This document shows positions 37,046-62,166 of a stretch of 64,000 bases of DNA, in pieces. How positions within the stretch are numbered: position 1 is the first letter of the stretch; every line of letters starts with the position of its first letter. The translations under genes and the position numbers were made by a program. This DNA is from Elysia chlorotica (taxonomy: Eukaryota > Mollusca > Gastropoda > Plakobranchidae). The stretch covers positions 144,791 through 208,790 of the forward strand of contig RQTK01000496.1 in assembly GCA_003991915.1 (NCBI GenBank), written 5' to 3'. The notes below the pieces were generated by a model that ran no database searches, had not been told where the DNA came from, and saw nothing but the letters and a program-made list of their open reading frames with translations.

Positions 37046-37360
37046 TATTCTTGTGAACTTAGAAGACGATAAACTGGTAAGTAGTAGAAATCTTCTCTCC
37101 GTCAAAGGGCTCCTTATAATTTTATTAACGCTATTATTTTTATTGACAACGCATTCTGAAAATTGTCTGGTACTATTAGATCGAAAAGGTAAATTTTTAC
37201 CATCAAACGGCTATTTTAGTGCATATAATATCCGAGCACAGTCGAAACTAGATAAACAAACTGCAAAACAAAAATCATAGCTTAAAATCCCAGTCTAATC
37301 AAAGACAATTTTTAGATTAAAAATAAAAACGGAAACAAAATTATTTAGAACATTTTTAAT

Positions 37361-39301
37361 TCATTGCTCCGAATCAGGCTTGCACAACATCCCCATAGAG
37401 AGTTTTGTTTTGTCAATCTCGGCCTGTGATTCTTTGATTCTGTCGAGCACTTTGACGAGCTCCTCCCACTTGTCGTCCATCTCTTTGCCCTTGACTGCAT
37501 GCATGTCCGTCATGTGCTGCTCCAGCATCTCGCATGACCGTTTCGCCTGGTTGAGCCAAATGATCGATACAAACTTATTTAACGATTTGTCCCATTATTT
37601 GACTTTTTATTTTACATATTAATAGATAATTATGGCATATGCATACATTAACTAACAAAGTTGTTATTTATAACTGAAAAACGAAATGCATCTCAAGTTA
37701 TTCCTGCCGTGCTCACAAAATGTTCTTTAAGAGCAGGTTGCAAATTAATTTTATGACTAGGACTAGGAGTAGGATTTAGTGCTCGTAATGTCCATGGACA
37801 AAGCGATGAGCTGTTTACAAATTCAAGGGTCTTGCGGGGTTTCATAGAAAAAGAATTTAATCGAAACATTGCATATTAGCAAAGAAAATACGTTCACAAT
37901 ACTCTCGACATTGATCAAATTCTTTGGTACCGTAATAGCTTGTTTAAAACACCAAACTAGTATGCCTATCTAGATGCTGATTTTTTTAAGCAAATCAACT
38001 ATTTAAACTACGTTTGTCGCAAAAAGAAAAAAAATTCCTTCCGTTTAAATCAAGAAACCAATCCATAGTCTACTTCTGCGGATAAAATTATGGAGTCATT
38101 ATTTCTCCAGCGTGTTCGAGGATTGCCCCTGTCAAACACACAGTGTTGAATAATCCAATGGCAATTTCACAAATATTGCAGGTTGAACAGGGTGCATAAC
38201 AAGTACTTCCAAAGGATGATAACCGTTTTCGATAAGTCAACCCAAAGCCTCTAAATGTACCAATACATTCAGAAATAAAAAGGATAAAGTGTGATGGTTA
38301 TGACCTGGGCCATTATTTCCTTTTTAACCTCCTCTACGGCAGTCATGTCATGTTCTCTTTTCTTCTTGACCTCCTCTATCATCTGCTTCATTGATGCCTC
38401 TATATCATCCAGGGACATTTGGTTTTCACACGGCTCATCTTCAGTACCACAGTCATCGACTTTCTCATCGCCACCCAACTCTTTCGTTTGGGACCTAAAA
38501 AGAAAAAGAGGGGACAAAGAGAGAAAGGGAAAAGAGGGAGAGGTGGGGGTGGAGAAGAAGAAAGATGAAAAGGCGAAAGGTGTATGGAGGAAGATGATAA
38601 AGGGAGATACGAAAGTGGAGACGGAGAAGTAACGGGGGTGAAGGATGGAGAATGAGGGTGAGGGGGGATGAAAGAGTGATGGGCAGAGATGAGAAAGGCA
38701 GAGAAACCTAGACGCACTGACAGAGGGGGAGAAAAACTATCGGTAGCACTACACACTGTAAGAAAATTCAATTAGAAACGTTTTCAAGTGAGAAATTACA
38801 CAAAACAATCGATAGAAGAACTACATAGACCTAAGAGAGTGCAATAAGAAACGTTAAAGTGCGAAGTGCCATTGACCGATTGGCTTTGGTTTGGTAAATA
38901 GATGTCTTCTAGTGAGAAGATAGAAGTATTGTTGTTGGTCCTAATTTACGTAGTCTGATTAGCTTTTTGGATTTCTTTTTTAAAATAACAGAATCAACAA
39001 CGCTGTGCAGTAAACAACACTGTAGGTCATATAGGTCTTTAAACGCTAAATAATGAACAATACTGGGTGGAAGTGTCTACAGATTTTGATTTACCTTCGG
39101 TATGGAATAAGAATTAAAATTGAAATAAAGGCGATTCTCCCGAACTAAGTGATTTTCAAAGAATGAGTCTCCCTTTCTCTTTATTTATCTTGGGTGAGTT
39201 GGGTCTTTCTGTCCGTTGTTTAGTCCCTAGATAAAAATATAATCTAGGTTTTACCTGGTTTCTTCTGTTGTTGGCCCATTGATATTTGTATGAGAATCCA
39301 T
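37361..39301 (-). CDS. SYCE2: coiled-coil protein resembling synaptonemal complex central element protein 2
   Basis: Three exons on the minus strand (39255-39301, 38305-38494, 37361-37546) join in frame through GT-AG introns to give 423 nt and 140 residues. The start is MDSHTNINGP. The first ~45 residues are acidic and disordered. The rest is a continuous coiled coil (SLDDIEASMKQMIEEVKKKR; EMLEQHMTDMHAV; WEELVKVLDRIKESQAEID), ending in MGMLCKPDSEQ. As I recall the vertebrate SYCE2 sequence, it has the same order: an acidic tail, 'SIDILQKRAQELIENINKSR', a ~85-residue coiled coil, then 'YKDLCLQPE'; the spacing from the first helix to 'LC.P' agrees within a few residues. SYCE2 builds the central element of the synaptonemal complex with TEX12 in meiosis. 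Sequence identity is low, so another short coiled-coil protein is possible; the gene model is firmer than the name. Confidence 0.6.
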
Positions 39302-40010
39302 TTGCTACGTAGACAAGATTTAGATCTAGATTATTAATTATTATATAAGATAATAACTATTTAAAAGGCTGCAGGCAGATCTCGGTTTATCTTTGCTATG
39401 ATAGTGCCCTTTAAATTAATGTTCGATTTTCGATGAAACATTGCCAAACCTCTAAAAGTGTATGGGAAACAATCCCTTGGTTTTTCAGAGATTGTTTGCG
39501 TCTGCTTTAAATAATAGTTAGCTCCCCTATTTACGACATATTTCGCTGTTCGATTTGTTAAACATCTGATACTAATTTTTAGCGTTTTCACTATTTTGCC
39601 AAGTTATAATTTCTACTGTTCAGATTTAAAGTTAGAGTATAAATTTCAGGTTTATATTTTTCGAACTCAAACTTTCCTATTGAGATATACAAAGACAAAA
39701 AAAAATAAAACACAAAAATAAAAGCCTCTTGTGATAAACAATTACTATCGTTTTTATTTGACTTACTTTTTTTTAAAGGAATTTGAACTCTTTATTTACA
39801 AAACACCTGGTGATCTGCTGTATTGTCAGGAATTGAGGGGATAGGTTTTTATGACTCAAACCAGTCAAATTGTCAAAAGAGAAGGGGACAGCAAAACAAA
39901 AAGAACACTTAGTGTAGACCTACATTTCTAGATACTGTAGGCTATACATATCTAGAGATACAATTAAGTGGTGGATATCAGATTGTTATCAGAGCCTTTG
40001 AAAAGAGAAG
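39302..40010. promoter_or_regulatory. presumed bidirectional promoter region, SYCE2-like / WLS
   Basis: The two start codons face away from each other across 709 bp. No TATA box is evident. The 3' ~140 bp (from ~39872) is also present before the second WLS exon 1 at 42698. Promoter status is inferred from position. Confidence 0.4.
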
Positions 40011-51750
<11,740 letters not shown>

Positions 51751-52787
51751 ATCAAAACTACTGCTCAGGTGATGTAAATGCACATAATGGGGTTACAGAG
51801 CCTGTCCTTTTGCTGCTTTCAAAATCTACATTGAGTGTCGAGCATGTAAATATGTTGGTTTCTTGTAATTATTAAGCCTCGAGTCAGTCAGCGCCGTGGG
51901 CTTGGTTGATCCACGAACAAACTAATGGCTCTCTCATGACAAATCGTGTGTAAATATTTTAGTTACATGTAATATTATTATTAAGTGGTGATGTGTCCAC
52001 AGCTTTATCAATTTTGCATATTTTCAGGAATTATGGTTTACAGTTTGGACCATCAATGACCTCATTTCACTTACAATTATTTGGGAAAATTTATTATTGC
52101 TGTTTGAAATATAGCTTCTGTACTTACGGTTGTTTTGAGGTTCTTTGACACTTGAGGATCATTTTTCATGTTTTATGAAGAAAATCAAAATTATGTCCAT
52201 TCTGTGAGCAAAAGATCTATAATAATAATAATGATGATAATAGTTTACACTTTGAATTTACTGAACAAACTTTTTGATTGGTAGAAAATGATATTTGAGG
52301 TGTGGATTGTTGATATCCAAATTTACTGTCCTATGATTTTCTTTAACGTGACTGAAATATTCTTTGTACACCAAAAAATAATATCTATGTGATTTAAAAA
52401 TCTAATCCAATCGTTTTAACCAGCACTCTCTGTTAGAAAATTTTACAGAAAGGCTGAATATTATTTTTCTTTCCTTGAAACAACTAATATATATTTTCCT
52501 TGTGGAGGTCTTTCATACCCTTGAATGTGTTTTTGTCTCAAGGTGGTTTCAAAATTGTTATTTATTTGAGATGGAAATAAAAGTACAGTCAAAGAATCTC
52601 TTACATAGATGGTGCTCCTATTTTTATAGAAAAATCTACATGGATCTGAATATTGAGTATATTTTAAGCTATGAAATGAATATTCACTGAATGGTATTGA
52701 TCATTATATAGAACAAAACCATACAATATATGCTTGTAAATATTTTAGCATTGTACTTGTAGCATCATGTATCGTGGGTAAAGTTGT

Positions 52788-54105
52788 AATGGTTGAGTTT
52801 ATATTAGAAATTAATATATTCATACTCTTTTGCGTGTAAATAATGTGCCTCTATCTTTGAGTTTAAAATTTTCTATTGTGAAAAATCAGAAGTGCGTTTT
52901 TTTTTTCTTCTCAAAGTCAATCTATATATTATCTAAATCGTGAATTTAAATCAAAATATTTTCATGTATTTCCATACTTTTCCCAACTGTTTTTTTTTAT
53001 TGCCCTGCAGTTCTTGCTGAGGAAATGAGATGTGATCACATTTTTCTGTAATGTATGATTATATAATGCTTAAAATAAATTTCACAGCCTAAAAAATGCT
53101 TCCAATTCAAAAACAAAATATAACCCACCAAGAGGAATCTGGTACAAGTCTGAGTTTTGGCATACAACAGATTGTCTCTTCTTTTGAAAACGTTTTTATT
53201 TTTTTGTTTATTTACTTTGGAGTTACTTTTTTTTACTGTCTTGGTTGCCTCAATATTTATATGACATAACTGGTATAAAACTTGTCATTTAGCCCTGAAG
53301 TCAAGTTATATGATTATGTTTCTTAACTGGTCCAGATCTCAGGTGTTTTTGATTTGTTACACTTTTTATCACCATTGGTATTTTTTGCTTGACTTGAGAC
53401 GAAAAAAAAGTTTGCATTCTTTGTTTTAAAACTCTTGAGTGTTAAATTATAATTAATTATTTCAGTGATGTAGAGCCTGAATTTAAATGGTATAAGACAT
53501 TGCTTTACATAATTGTGCTGCGATGAGTAAGACTTTTTAATTTTGTTTCTCCCTCACTCGTCTTCCATTTTTCAAGTTAATGGTTGTGAATTGTCTTGTT
53601 ACTCGCAAAACAAAAAAAGGTTGTTGTTTTTGTGGATTTTTTCTTTTGGGGAGGGGGAGTCATATATTTTGTCATAAAATTTTTTTAACTCTTGCCTCTC
53701 TCACGCTTATTCCCCACCCTATCGCAGGGGTTTTCCCCACCTAATAGCAAGCTTAACTGCAGTTCCTCGAAAAAACTTAAGTGTGTTTACTAAAAATGCA
53801 ATAACTAAAAAAGCTTATACCCACAAAAAAGATTTTGGTATCACTGGAAACCAGATTGCATACAATTTTTTATAAATATGTTTGAATCATTTTTTATGCT
53901 ACTTCTTAGTTTGAAAATGTAAAAATATAAAAGAAATGTGACAATGCGTGGTGGACTACTTACTTTACTTGTACAGAAGTTACAAATCTCTTAATAAAAT
54001 GCATTTAGATGATGTATCGGAACTTAGATGTACACTGGTTTTTTATGATCTGAGCAAAATATTGAAAAGTTTTATATGAATCTACATTTTTAAAATGAGA
54101 ACAAA
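52788..54105 (+). repeat. tandem duplication in WLS 3' UTR region, copy 1
   Basis: Starts AATGGTTGAGTTTATATTAG and runs ~1.3 kb to just before the same words recur at 54106. Confidence 0.95.
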
Positions 54106-55850
54106 ATGGTTGAGTTTATATTAGAAATTAATATATTCATACTCTTTTGCGTGTAAATAATGTACCTCTATCTTTGAGTTTTAAATTTTCTATTGTAAAA
54201 AATCAGGTAAGAATATCAGCTTCTAAAGTAGGAGGTCTGGCGACATTTTTTTATTGTTTGGGTCAGTGACCTGCCAAGTCCCAGGAATGCCACTCTAGGG
54301 TTCCGTTCTTACTATAGCCTAGTTGCTGAAGTGAGGTGTTCAGGACCCAGCTTTTACCATAACCTCTCAACTTAATACAGAATCAGATTTCTCAGTGACA
54401 AAGACCTAATCTTAATTTTTAGACTTCTCTTTCAACAGTGTCTGAAAGTTATGTCTCTTCTTTTAAAACTGAAAGGCTTTGGCTTGAAATGAGCATGTCC
54501 CAAAATGAAACGAGTATAAGATTTACAAATTCATATGGCTTTATTTATGTCTTTTGATGAAGGGTAAGTATTTTATAATGCATTTATCCATCACAATTTT
54601 TTTTTTTTTAGTACATTATGTTTTTCTTCTCAAAGTCAATCTATAAATTATCTAAATCGTGAATTTAAATCAAAACATTTTCATGTATTTCCATACTTTT
54701 CCCAACTGTTTTTTTTTTTTATATTGCCCTGCAGTTCTTGCTGAGGAATTGAGATGTGATCACATTTTTCTGTAATGTATGATTATATAATGCTTAAAAT
54801 AAATTTCACAGCATAAAAAATGCTTCCAATTCAAAAACAAAATGTAAACCACCTAGAGGAATCTGGTACAAGTCTGAATTTTGGCATATTGGGTCTCTGA
54901 TATGACAACAGATTGTCTCTTCTTTTGAAAACGTTTTTATTTTTTTGTTTATTTACTTTGGCGTTACTTTTTTTACTGTCTTGGTTGCCTCAATATTTAT
55001 ATGACATAACTGGTATAAAACTTGTCATTTAACCCTGAAGTCAAGTTGTGTGATTATGTTTCTTAACTGGTCCAGATCTCAGGTGTTTTTGATTTGTTAC
55101 ACTTTTTACCACCATTGGTATTTTTTGCTTGACTTGAAACAAAAAAAAAGTTTGCATTCTTTGTTTTAAAACTCTTGAGTGTTAAATTATAATTAATTAT
55201 TTCAGTGATGTAGAGCCTGAATTGAAATGGTAGTAGACATTGCTTTACATAATTGTGCTGCGATCAGTAAGAATTTTTAATTTTGTTCCTCCCTCACTCG
55301 TCTTCCATTTTTCAAATCAATGGTTGTGACTTGTCATATGTTACTCGCAAAACAAACAAGGTTGTTGTTTTTGTGGATTTTTTCTTTTGGGGAGGGGGAG
55401 TCATATATTTTGTCATAAAATTTTATTAACTCTTGCCTCTCTCACGCTTATTCCCCACCCTATCGCAGTGGTTTTCCCCACCTAATAGTAAGCTTAACTG
55501 GGGTTCCTCGAAAAAAATTAAGTGTGTTTACTGGAAATGCAATAACTCAAAAAGCTTATACCCACAAAAAAAATATTTGGTATCACTGGAAACCAGATTG
55601 CATACAATTTCTAAAGACATTTTGTTTGAATCAATTTTTATGCTACTTCTTAGTTTGAAAATGTAAAAATATAAAAGAAATGTGACAATGCTGGGTGGAC
55701 TACTTACTTTACTTGTACAGAAGTGAAAAATCTCTTAATAAAATGCATTTAGATGATGTACCGGAACTTAGATGTTCACTGATTGTTTATGATCTGAGCA
55801 AAATATTGAAGTTTTATATGAATCTACATTTTTAAAATGAGAAAAAAATT
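54106..55850 (+). repeat. tandem duplication in WLS 3' UTR region, copy 2
   Basis: Colinear with 52788-54105 but with an extra ~410 bp at about 54208-54620 that copy 1 lacks. The rest differs by scattered substitutions and short indels. Confidence 0.95.
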
Positions 55851-56082
55851 GTAACTTTTATTTTACACCAAATTGCAATTTTTATATTTTTGTCTACATA
55901 TATATGATTTTCTACGACCTTTTTTAAAATCATTATTTTATATTATTTTTTATGACTTTTTTTTCCGCACAATGTAATTAAAATGTCTTATTACATGAGG
56001 TCTGAAACCTCTTAAAAATCATTAGAAATTTTGTAAAATTGTAGAGGTCTTTAGCATTATTTTCTGTTAAAATTTACAGCTT

Positions 56083-56099
56083 AATAAAGATGCAATAAA
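56083..56099 (+). terminator. candidate distal poly(A) signals of WLS
   Basis: Two AATAAA words 11 bp apart. Confidence 0.4.
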
Positions 56100-56946
56100 T
56101 GCAGACATTTTGTTGGTGTTTTTACAATTTTAGTTTATGAATTTTTGTTTGTTTGTTGTTGTTTTTTTGTTTTGTTTTTTACATAAGCTACACCAGTAAC
56201 ATCTCTTTTGGACTATAACATTTAAATTTTATATTATTGTCCCCCTAATAAGATCACCAGATAAGTGACATTTTCAAAATCATATTTTTATCTCTAATTA
56301 TTGTGTCTGACAAAGTGATTTTCATAAGTACATTATTTTAAACATAATGAAAATTGGATAAATCCATCCTGGGGCTATAAGATCATATCACCTTCACAGC
56401 TGTCGCTTATCTTATCGTATCACTGGAAGAGCCAATTAGTTACCGCTCACAAAAAGAATGCTGCTTTTTTATTGTCAACATCACATGGACAACCATCGTC
56501 AGTCTATAACTTTTTTGGCTGTCTTTATGAGAAAATTAATAAGGGGCAGAAAAAGAGGATAAAATAGAAGAAGGCTATAGTGTGACCTTTTTACTGAATA
56601 TATGTGTAGATGGTTTGAAAGTTAACAGTCACCCATAGCTATTGATCTAATAAGATACCAGTACTCTGCAAACTAATTATTTTGATAACTACATCCCTGT
56701 GTCTGTTAGAATACTACAGTACTAAATGTAAGAGAATTTTTATCTATTATTTCATTTAGTTATTATTAGTTGAACGCTGTTAAAAAAGTGTGTACATCTT
56801 TTTGATTTCCTTTTAAACCTGCCTGGAACTTCAAGCAAGTGTTTCAGTCAGATGAGTTTTATGGTGTCATAATTTATCATCACCCGTCACAAGCACACAT
56901 AAAGCACAGACTGAACACACATATATTTTTTTTAATGCAGTAGAGT

Positions 56947-59900
56947 TTATTCCCGGGGAGTAAAGCAAATCCTCACGGGTCTGTCTGGGGTCATCACTGT
57001 ATTGAGGACAGGTTCCACGTCGTCATGGTGATAGCTCAGGCTGAACTTCTCCACGATCTGGACATTTTGGGACATAGAGTAGTGGACAAGTCGATTTTGT
57101 TTTTATGTAGTTATATATTTAGTCAATTTTGTTTCACACAGGCATATACTTTGTTAAACATAGATTTGAAGATTAAATCGTTTGGCTTCATAGAGGCATA
57201 GATACATGTACATGAATTTGTTTCATGGATTCATGAATTTAATCAATTGTATTTCACAGTCACAGTCTTAACAGGTGAGTTTTTTTATGATTATTAAGAT
57301 TTATTAATTATTTTATAGAATCGTAAAATTTAATTCGTTTTAAAGAATCTTAATGTTTATTCAGATTTGTTTCATTAAGTCAACGAATCGGTTTATAATT
57401 CACTAACGGTGGCTATGAATATGTGTGCTCTTTAGCTTTCTCATTGAATTTATCGATTTCCAAGCAGTGAAAATTAAAACTAATGTATTGAAAATCAACA
57501 TCTCATCAGATTTTACACCCCTTGGATTATCCGAAAACAAAAACATATTCTGCTCGTCAGTTCCGAACACTACTGATTAAGCTATCTGGTTTAATTTTCT
57601 ATTCTGAGACATGTATTATTCTTAAAGTTACACGTATACCTTATTGTTTAGTTAAAGATAACCCATAGGTATTGCCCAACAATCTTTTTTTCTTATTGAA
57701 CAAAGTAAAATAATGGCACAAAGTAACTGAATGCACTTGAACCGAAAGAATCAATGAAAAATGATTACATGTATTATTTATCATTTTTCGTTGACTCTCT
57801 CTAAGCGAAAGAGTCAATTGTTGATAGGATGTTGCCTATTAAAAGCTAAGCAGATGAAGCTCACCTTTGTCAGAGCCAGATGCATCTCTTGCTCAGCGAT
57901 TCTGCGACCTGAGTGGAAGATGTAAAGCATGATGTCTTATAATAAGTATTGGAGTACATGTATTGCTCAATGCTTAGTATGTGAGATGGAAAGGGAGAAG
58001 GGAGGGAGGAAAATAGAGTGACTGGGAAAGAGAAAAAGAGTGATGGAAAGGGGGAATTTGTGAATGTGATAGAAACAGAGACAGACGGAAAGAGAGAGAT
58101 ATCGACAGAGACAATGTGTGTTTGTGAGAGAAAGACAGGCATACAGCGGGTGAGAGAGCGGTTTGGACACTTCAGTATTCACAGGCGCGTTGAATATTTT
58201 TCTTACACGGTTATGTCATGAGAAATACACACTATATTTTCGGATGGGTTGTACCAGCACTGTCAACGTAATTTAGAGTTGAGGCCCGAATTTTTTCTTA
58301 TAGGAAATGTGGCCTTAGTTGATTTTCTAGTCCTAATTTTGTAATAAAGTACAAAATATAAACATAGTTAAAATATGCCTAGGCAGATCGCATCTCTAGC
58401 CAGGGTGCTTTATTAGACAGGTAACTAGACTAGCCAGCGGGCTTAGGCAGAGACCACTATACTGACCAATGCACATGCGGGCCCCGTGTCCCCACACGAG
58501 TTGAGAGAGGGACTTGACCACAGGGTCCATCTGCGGGCCGGACTTGAGCCAGCGCTCTGGGATGAACTCCTCAGGCTGGTAGAACAGGTCGGCGTTGTGG
58601 TACATGCCGTACAGGTTGGCTTGCACGTGGCTCTGTAGGAAGTGAATTGACTTTTTACTCGGGGGAGAAAAGGACTTTGGCGCCATACACCATATAAATA
58701 AACTTAATATCGGATTACCGTGTGTGTGTGTGTGATTTAGAAACATAGCGATATTTTTTGCATAACCTAAACATAAACACACACAAATAAACACTTCAAA
58801 GTTTTTGGGGTTTAAATCTATAGAAACCAAAATGTATGACATCGATTTCCTCAGTTTTAACATACAAATACATTTGATTATGTAAATAAAACTTATTAAT
58901 TCTAAGCCTACGATAATTAGCTGAGTATATGGGACTGGAAGTTAATCTGGATTGCTTGTTCGTTTGATAATGATATCTTCATAACATACAACACCAGTAA
59001 CTAGTCTATCACGTTGTGGGGGTCCAAGGTCTGGCGCGTTTACGTGAATAATGAAACTGACACAAGATTTGAAGATTAAATCGTTTGGCTTCAATAGGAG
59101 GCATAGATACATGTACATGAATTTGTTTCATGGATTCATGAATTTAATCAATTGTATTTCACAGTCACAGTCTTAACAGGTGAGTTTTTTTATGATTATT
59201 AAGATTTATTAATTATTTTATAGAATCGTAAAATTTAATTCGTTTTAAAGAATCTTAATGTTTATTCAGATTTGTTTCATTAAGTCAACGAATCGGTTTA
59301 TAATTCACTAACGGTGCTATGAATATGTGTGCTCTTTAGCTTTCTCATTGAATTTATCGATTTCCAAGCAGTGAAAATTAAAACTAATGTATTGAAAATC
59401 AACATCTCATCAGATTTTACATCCCTTGGATTATCCGAAAACAAAAACATCTTTTGCTCGTCAGTTCCGAACACTACTGATGCTATCTGGTTAAATTTTC
59501 TATTCTGAGACATGTATTATTCTCATAATTACATGTATACCTTATTGTTTTGCTAACGATGACCCATAGGTTTTGCCCAGCAATCTTTTTTTCTTATTGA
59601 ATAAAACAAAAAATGGCACAAAGTAACAGTGATGCACTTGAAGTTAACCGAAAGAATCAATGAAAAATGATTACATGTATTATTTATCATTTCTCGTTGA
59701 CTCTCTCTAAGCGAAAGAGTCAATTGTTGATAGGATGTTGCCTATTAAAAGCTAAGCAGATGAAGCTCACCTTTGTCAGAGCCAGATGCATCTCTTGCTC
59801 AGGCGATTCTGCGACCTGAGTGGAAGATGTAAAGCATGATGTCTTATAATAAGTATTGGAGTACATGTATTGCTCAATGCTTAGTATGTGAGATGGAAAG

Positions 59901-62115
59901 GGAGAAGGGAGGGAGGAAAATAGAGTGACTGGGAAAGAGAAAAAGAGTGATGGAAAGGGGGAATTTGTGAATGTGATAGAAACAGAGACAGACGGAAAGA
60001 GAGAGATATCGACAGAGACAATGTGTGTTTGTGAGAGAAAGACAGGCATACAGCGGGTGAGAGAGCGGTTTGGACACTTCAGTATTCACAGGCCGCGTTG
60101 AATATTTTTCTTACACGCGTTATGTCAGAGAAATACACACTATATTTTCGTGATGGGTTGTACCAGCACTGTCAACGTAATTTAGAGTTGAGGCCCGAAT
60201 TTTTTCTTATAGGAAATGTGGCCTTAGTTGATTTTCTAGTCCTAATTTTGTAATAAAGTACAAAATATAAACATAGTTAAAATATGCCTAGGCAGATCGC
60301 ATCTCTAGCCAGGGTGCTATTATTAGACAGATAACTAGACTAGCCAGCGGGCTTATAGGCAGAGACCACTATACTGACCAATGCACATGCGGGCCCCGTG
60401 TCCCCACACGAGTTGAGAGAGGGACTTGACCACAGGGTCCATCTGCGGGCCGGACTTGAGCCAGCGCTCTGGGATGAACTCCTCAGGCTGGTAGAACAGG
60501 TCGGCGTTGTGGTACATGCCGTACAGGTTGGCTTGCACGTGGCTCTGTATGAAGTGAATTGAATTTTTATTGGAAAAAAGGACCATATAAATAAACTTAA
60601 TACCAGATTACTTCCAGTGATAAAGAAATTAATCTTGACAGAATATATGAGATTGAGAGTTGATATTACATAATGGAAAAATGAATCGTGCAATAGTTTA
60701 TGAAATTGATTTTTACTGTCTGCCAGAATCATGCATTGACAAGTGTAGTCATGAATTAAAACATAGTAAAGATAAATCACAAGAAGCGGCCATTATATAA
60801 TATTGTATGACTGTGCTGTGTGTGTGTGTGTGATTTAGATACATATCGATATTTTTTTGGAATAACCTAAACATAAACACACACAAAAATAAACATCATT
60901 ACAAAGTTTTTGGGGATTAAATGTATAGAAACAAAAAAACTATGACATCGATTTGCTTAGTTTTAAAATAAAAATGCATTTGATTATGAAAATAAAACGA
61001 ATTAATTCTTAGCCTGCGATTAGATAAGTAAATGGGACTGGAAGTTCATCTGGATTGCTTGTTCGTTTGTTATCTTCATAACATGCAACACCAGAAACTA
61101 GTCTATCACGTTGTCACAATACATAACGAAACTGACAAGCCGATACTTCAGATTTCAATGCTCTGGCCTGACACGCTGGAGGTCTGTGGTTCGAATCTCA
61201 GCTTATGCATTCGTGTCTTAAAATGATTCTTTAAGAACCCTAGGGGGCGTAAAAGTTACTAAAGATTAGAGTTAGTTACAGAGTAAGCACATCAAGATAA
61301 TAATTATTATGTTCAATGCCCCATATATAAGGAACATACTCTACATGTACACGCTTAAAAATACATGAAGTGATGTGCAGTAATCAGACATTATGTGCAA
61401 TATTTAGCAGTAATTACTAGGCAACTGACGGAGACGATAGCGGTATCGGGGTTTTAATTTATAGCGTTTGCTTCCGATGAAGGATGTCCTCATTCGAGCC
61501 CATTTAACTAGCAGAGAGCTTTGGTTTCTCTGACTGAAACCGATGGATACAAATAAAGTTATATTAACCTCTTTTGTTCCTATAAGGGAAATCTAAAAGT
61601 ACACATACTATATAATAAACGAATTGGGTTACACGCAATCGAGACAATATTTTTAGAACATAACATTAATTATGATGGTAGACAGACAACCGTTGATCAA
61701 TTCTTACCCCGGCAGGTATTTGGTATCCGGCGATCTCCAGATCACTGTCAATGTAGCGACTGGTGGAGTAGGTGATCGGGTATTTCCGGAGCGTCTCCTT
61801 GACAACGGCCTTTACATAGGGCATCTTGGCAATCTGCTCTGCGCTGAGCTGACCGCCTGCCTGGGCCTTGGCTTCGCAGATCTCCTGGTACATCTTCTGC
61901 TGGGCGCGCGGGTTCTTGGCCAGGGTGTAGAGGCACCAGGTGGTAGCACTGGTCACCTGTGGGGTGGACGTCAGTGGTGGACAGTTTTAGATTGGTCGCC
62001 GTTAAGTTTTAAGTTATACTGGGTTGTTCTCTTCTCTCTTTATGTCTATCTCTGTCTTTGTCTCTGTCTCTCTTTGTCTGACGTCTTTGTCTCTGACTCT
62101 CTTTCTCTCTTTCAC

Positions 62116-62166
<51 letters not shown>

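Larger units (their letters stand above)
51751..56100 (+). other. WLS 3' UTR and downstream region
   Basis: No further coding exon. Several AATAAA words occur (near 53074, 53994 and the pair at 56083-56099). Given vertebrate-type long UTRs, the gene may extend to any of them; the last would put its end ~850 bp from the P450 stop on the opposite strand. Confidence 0.5.
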
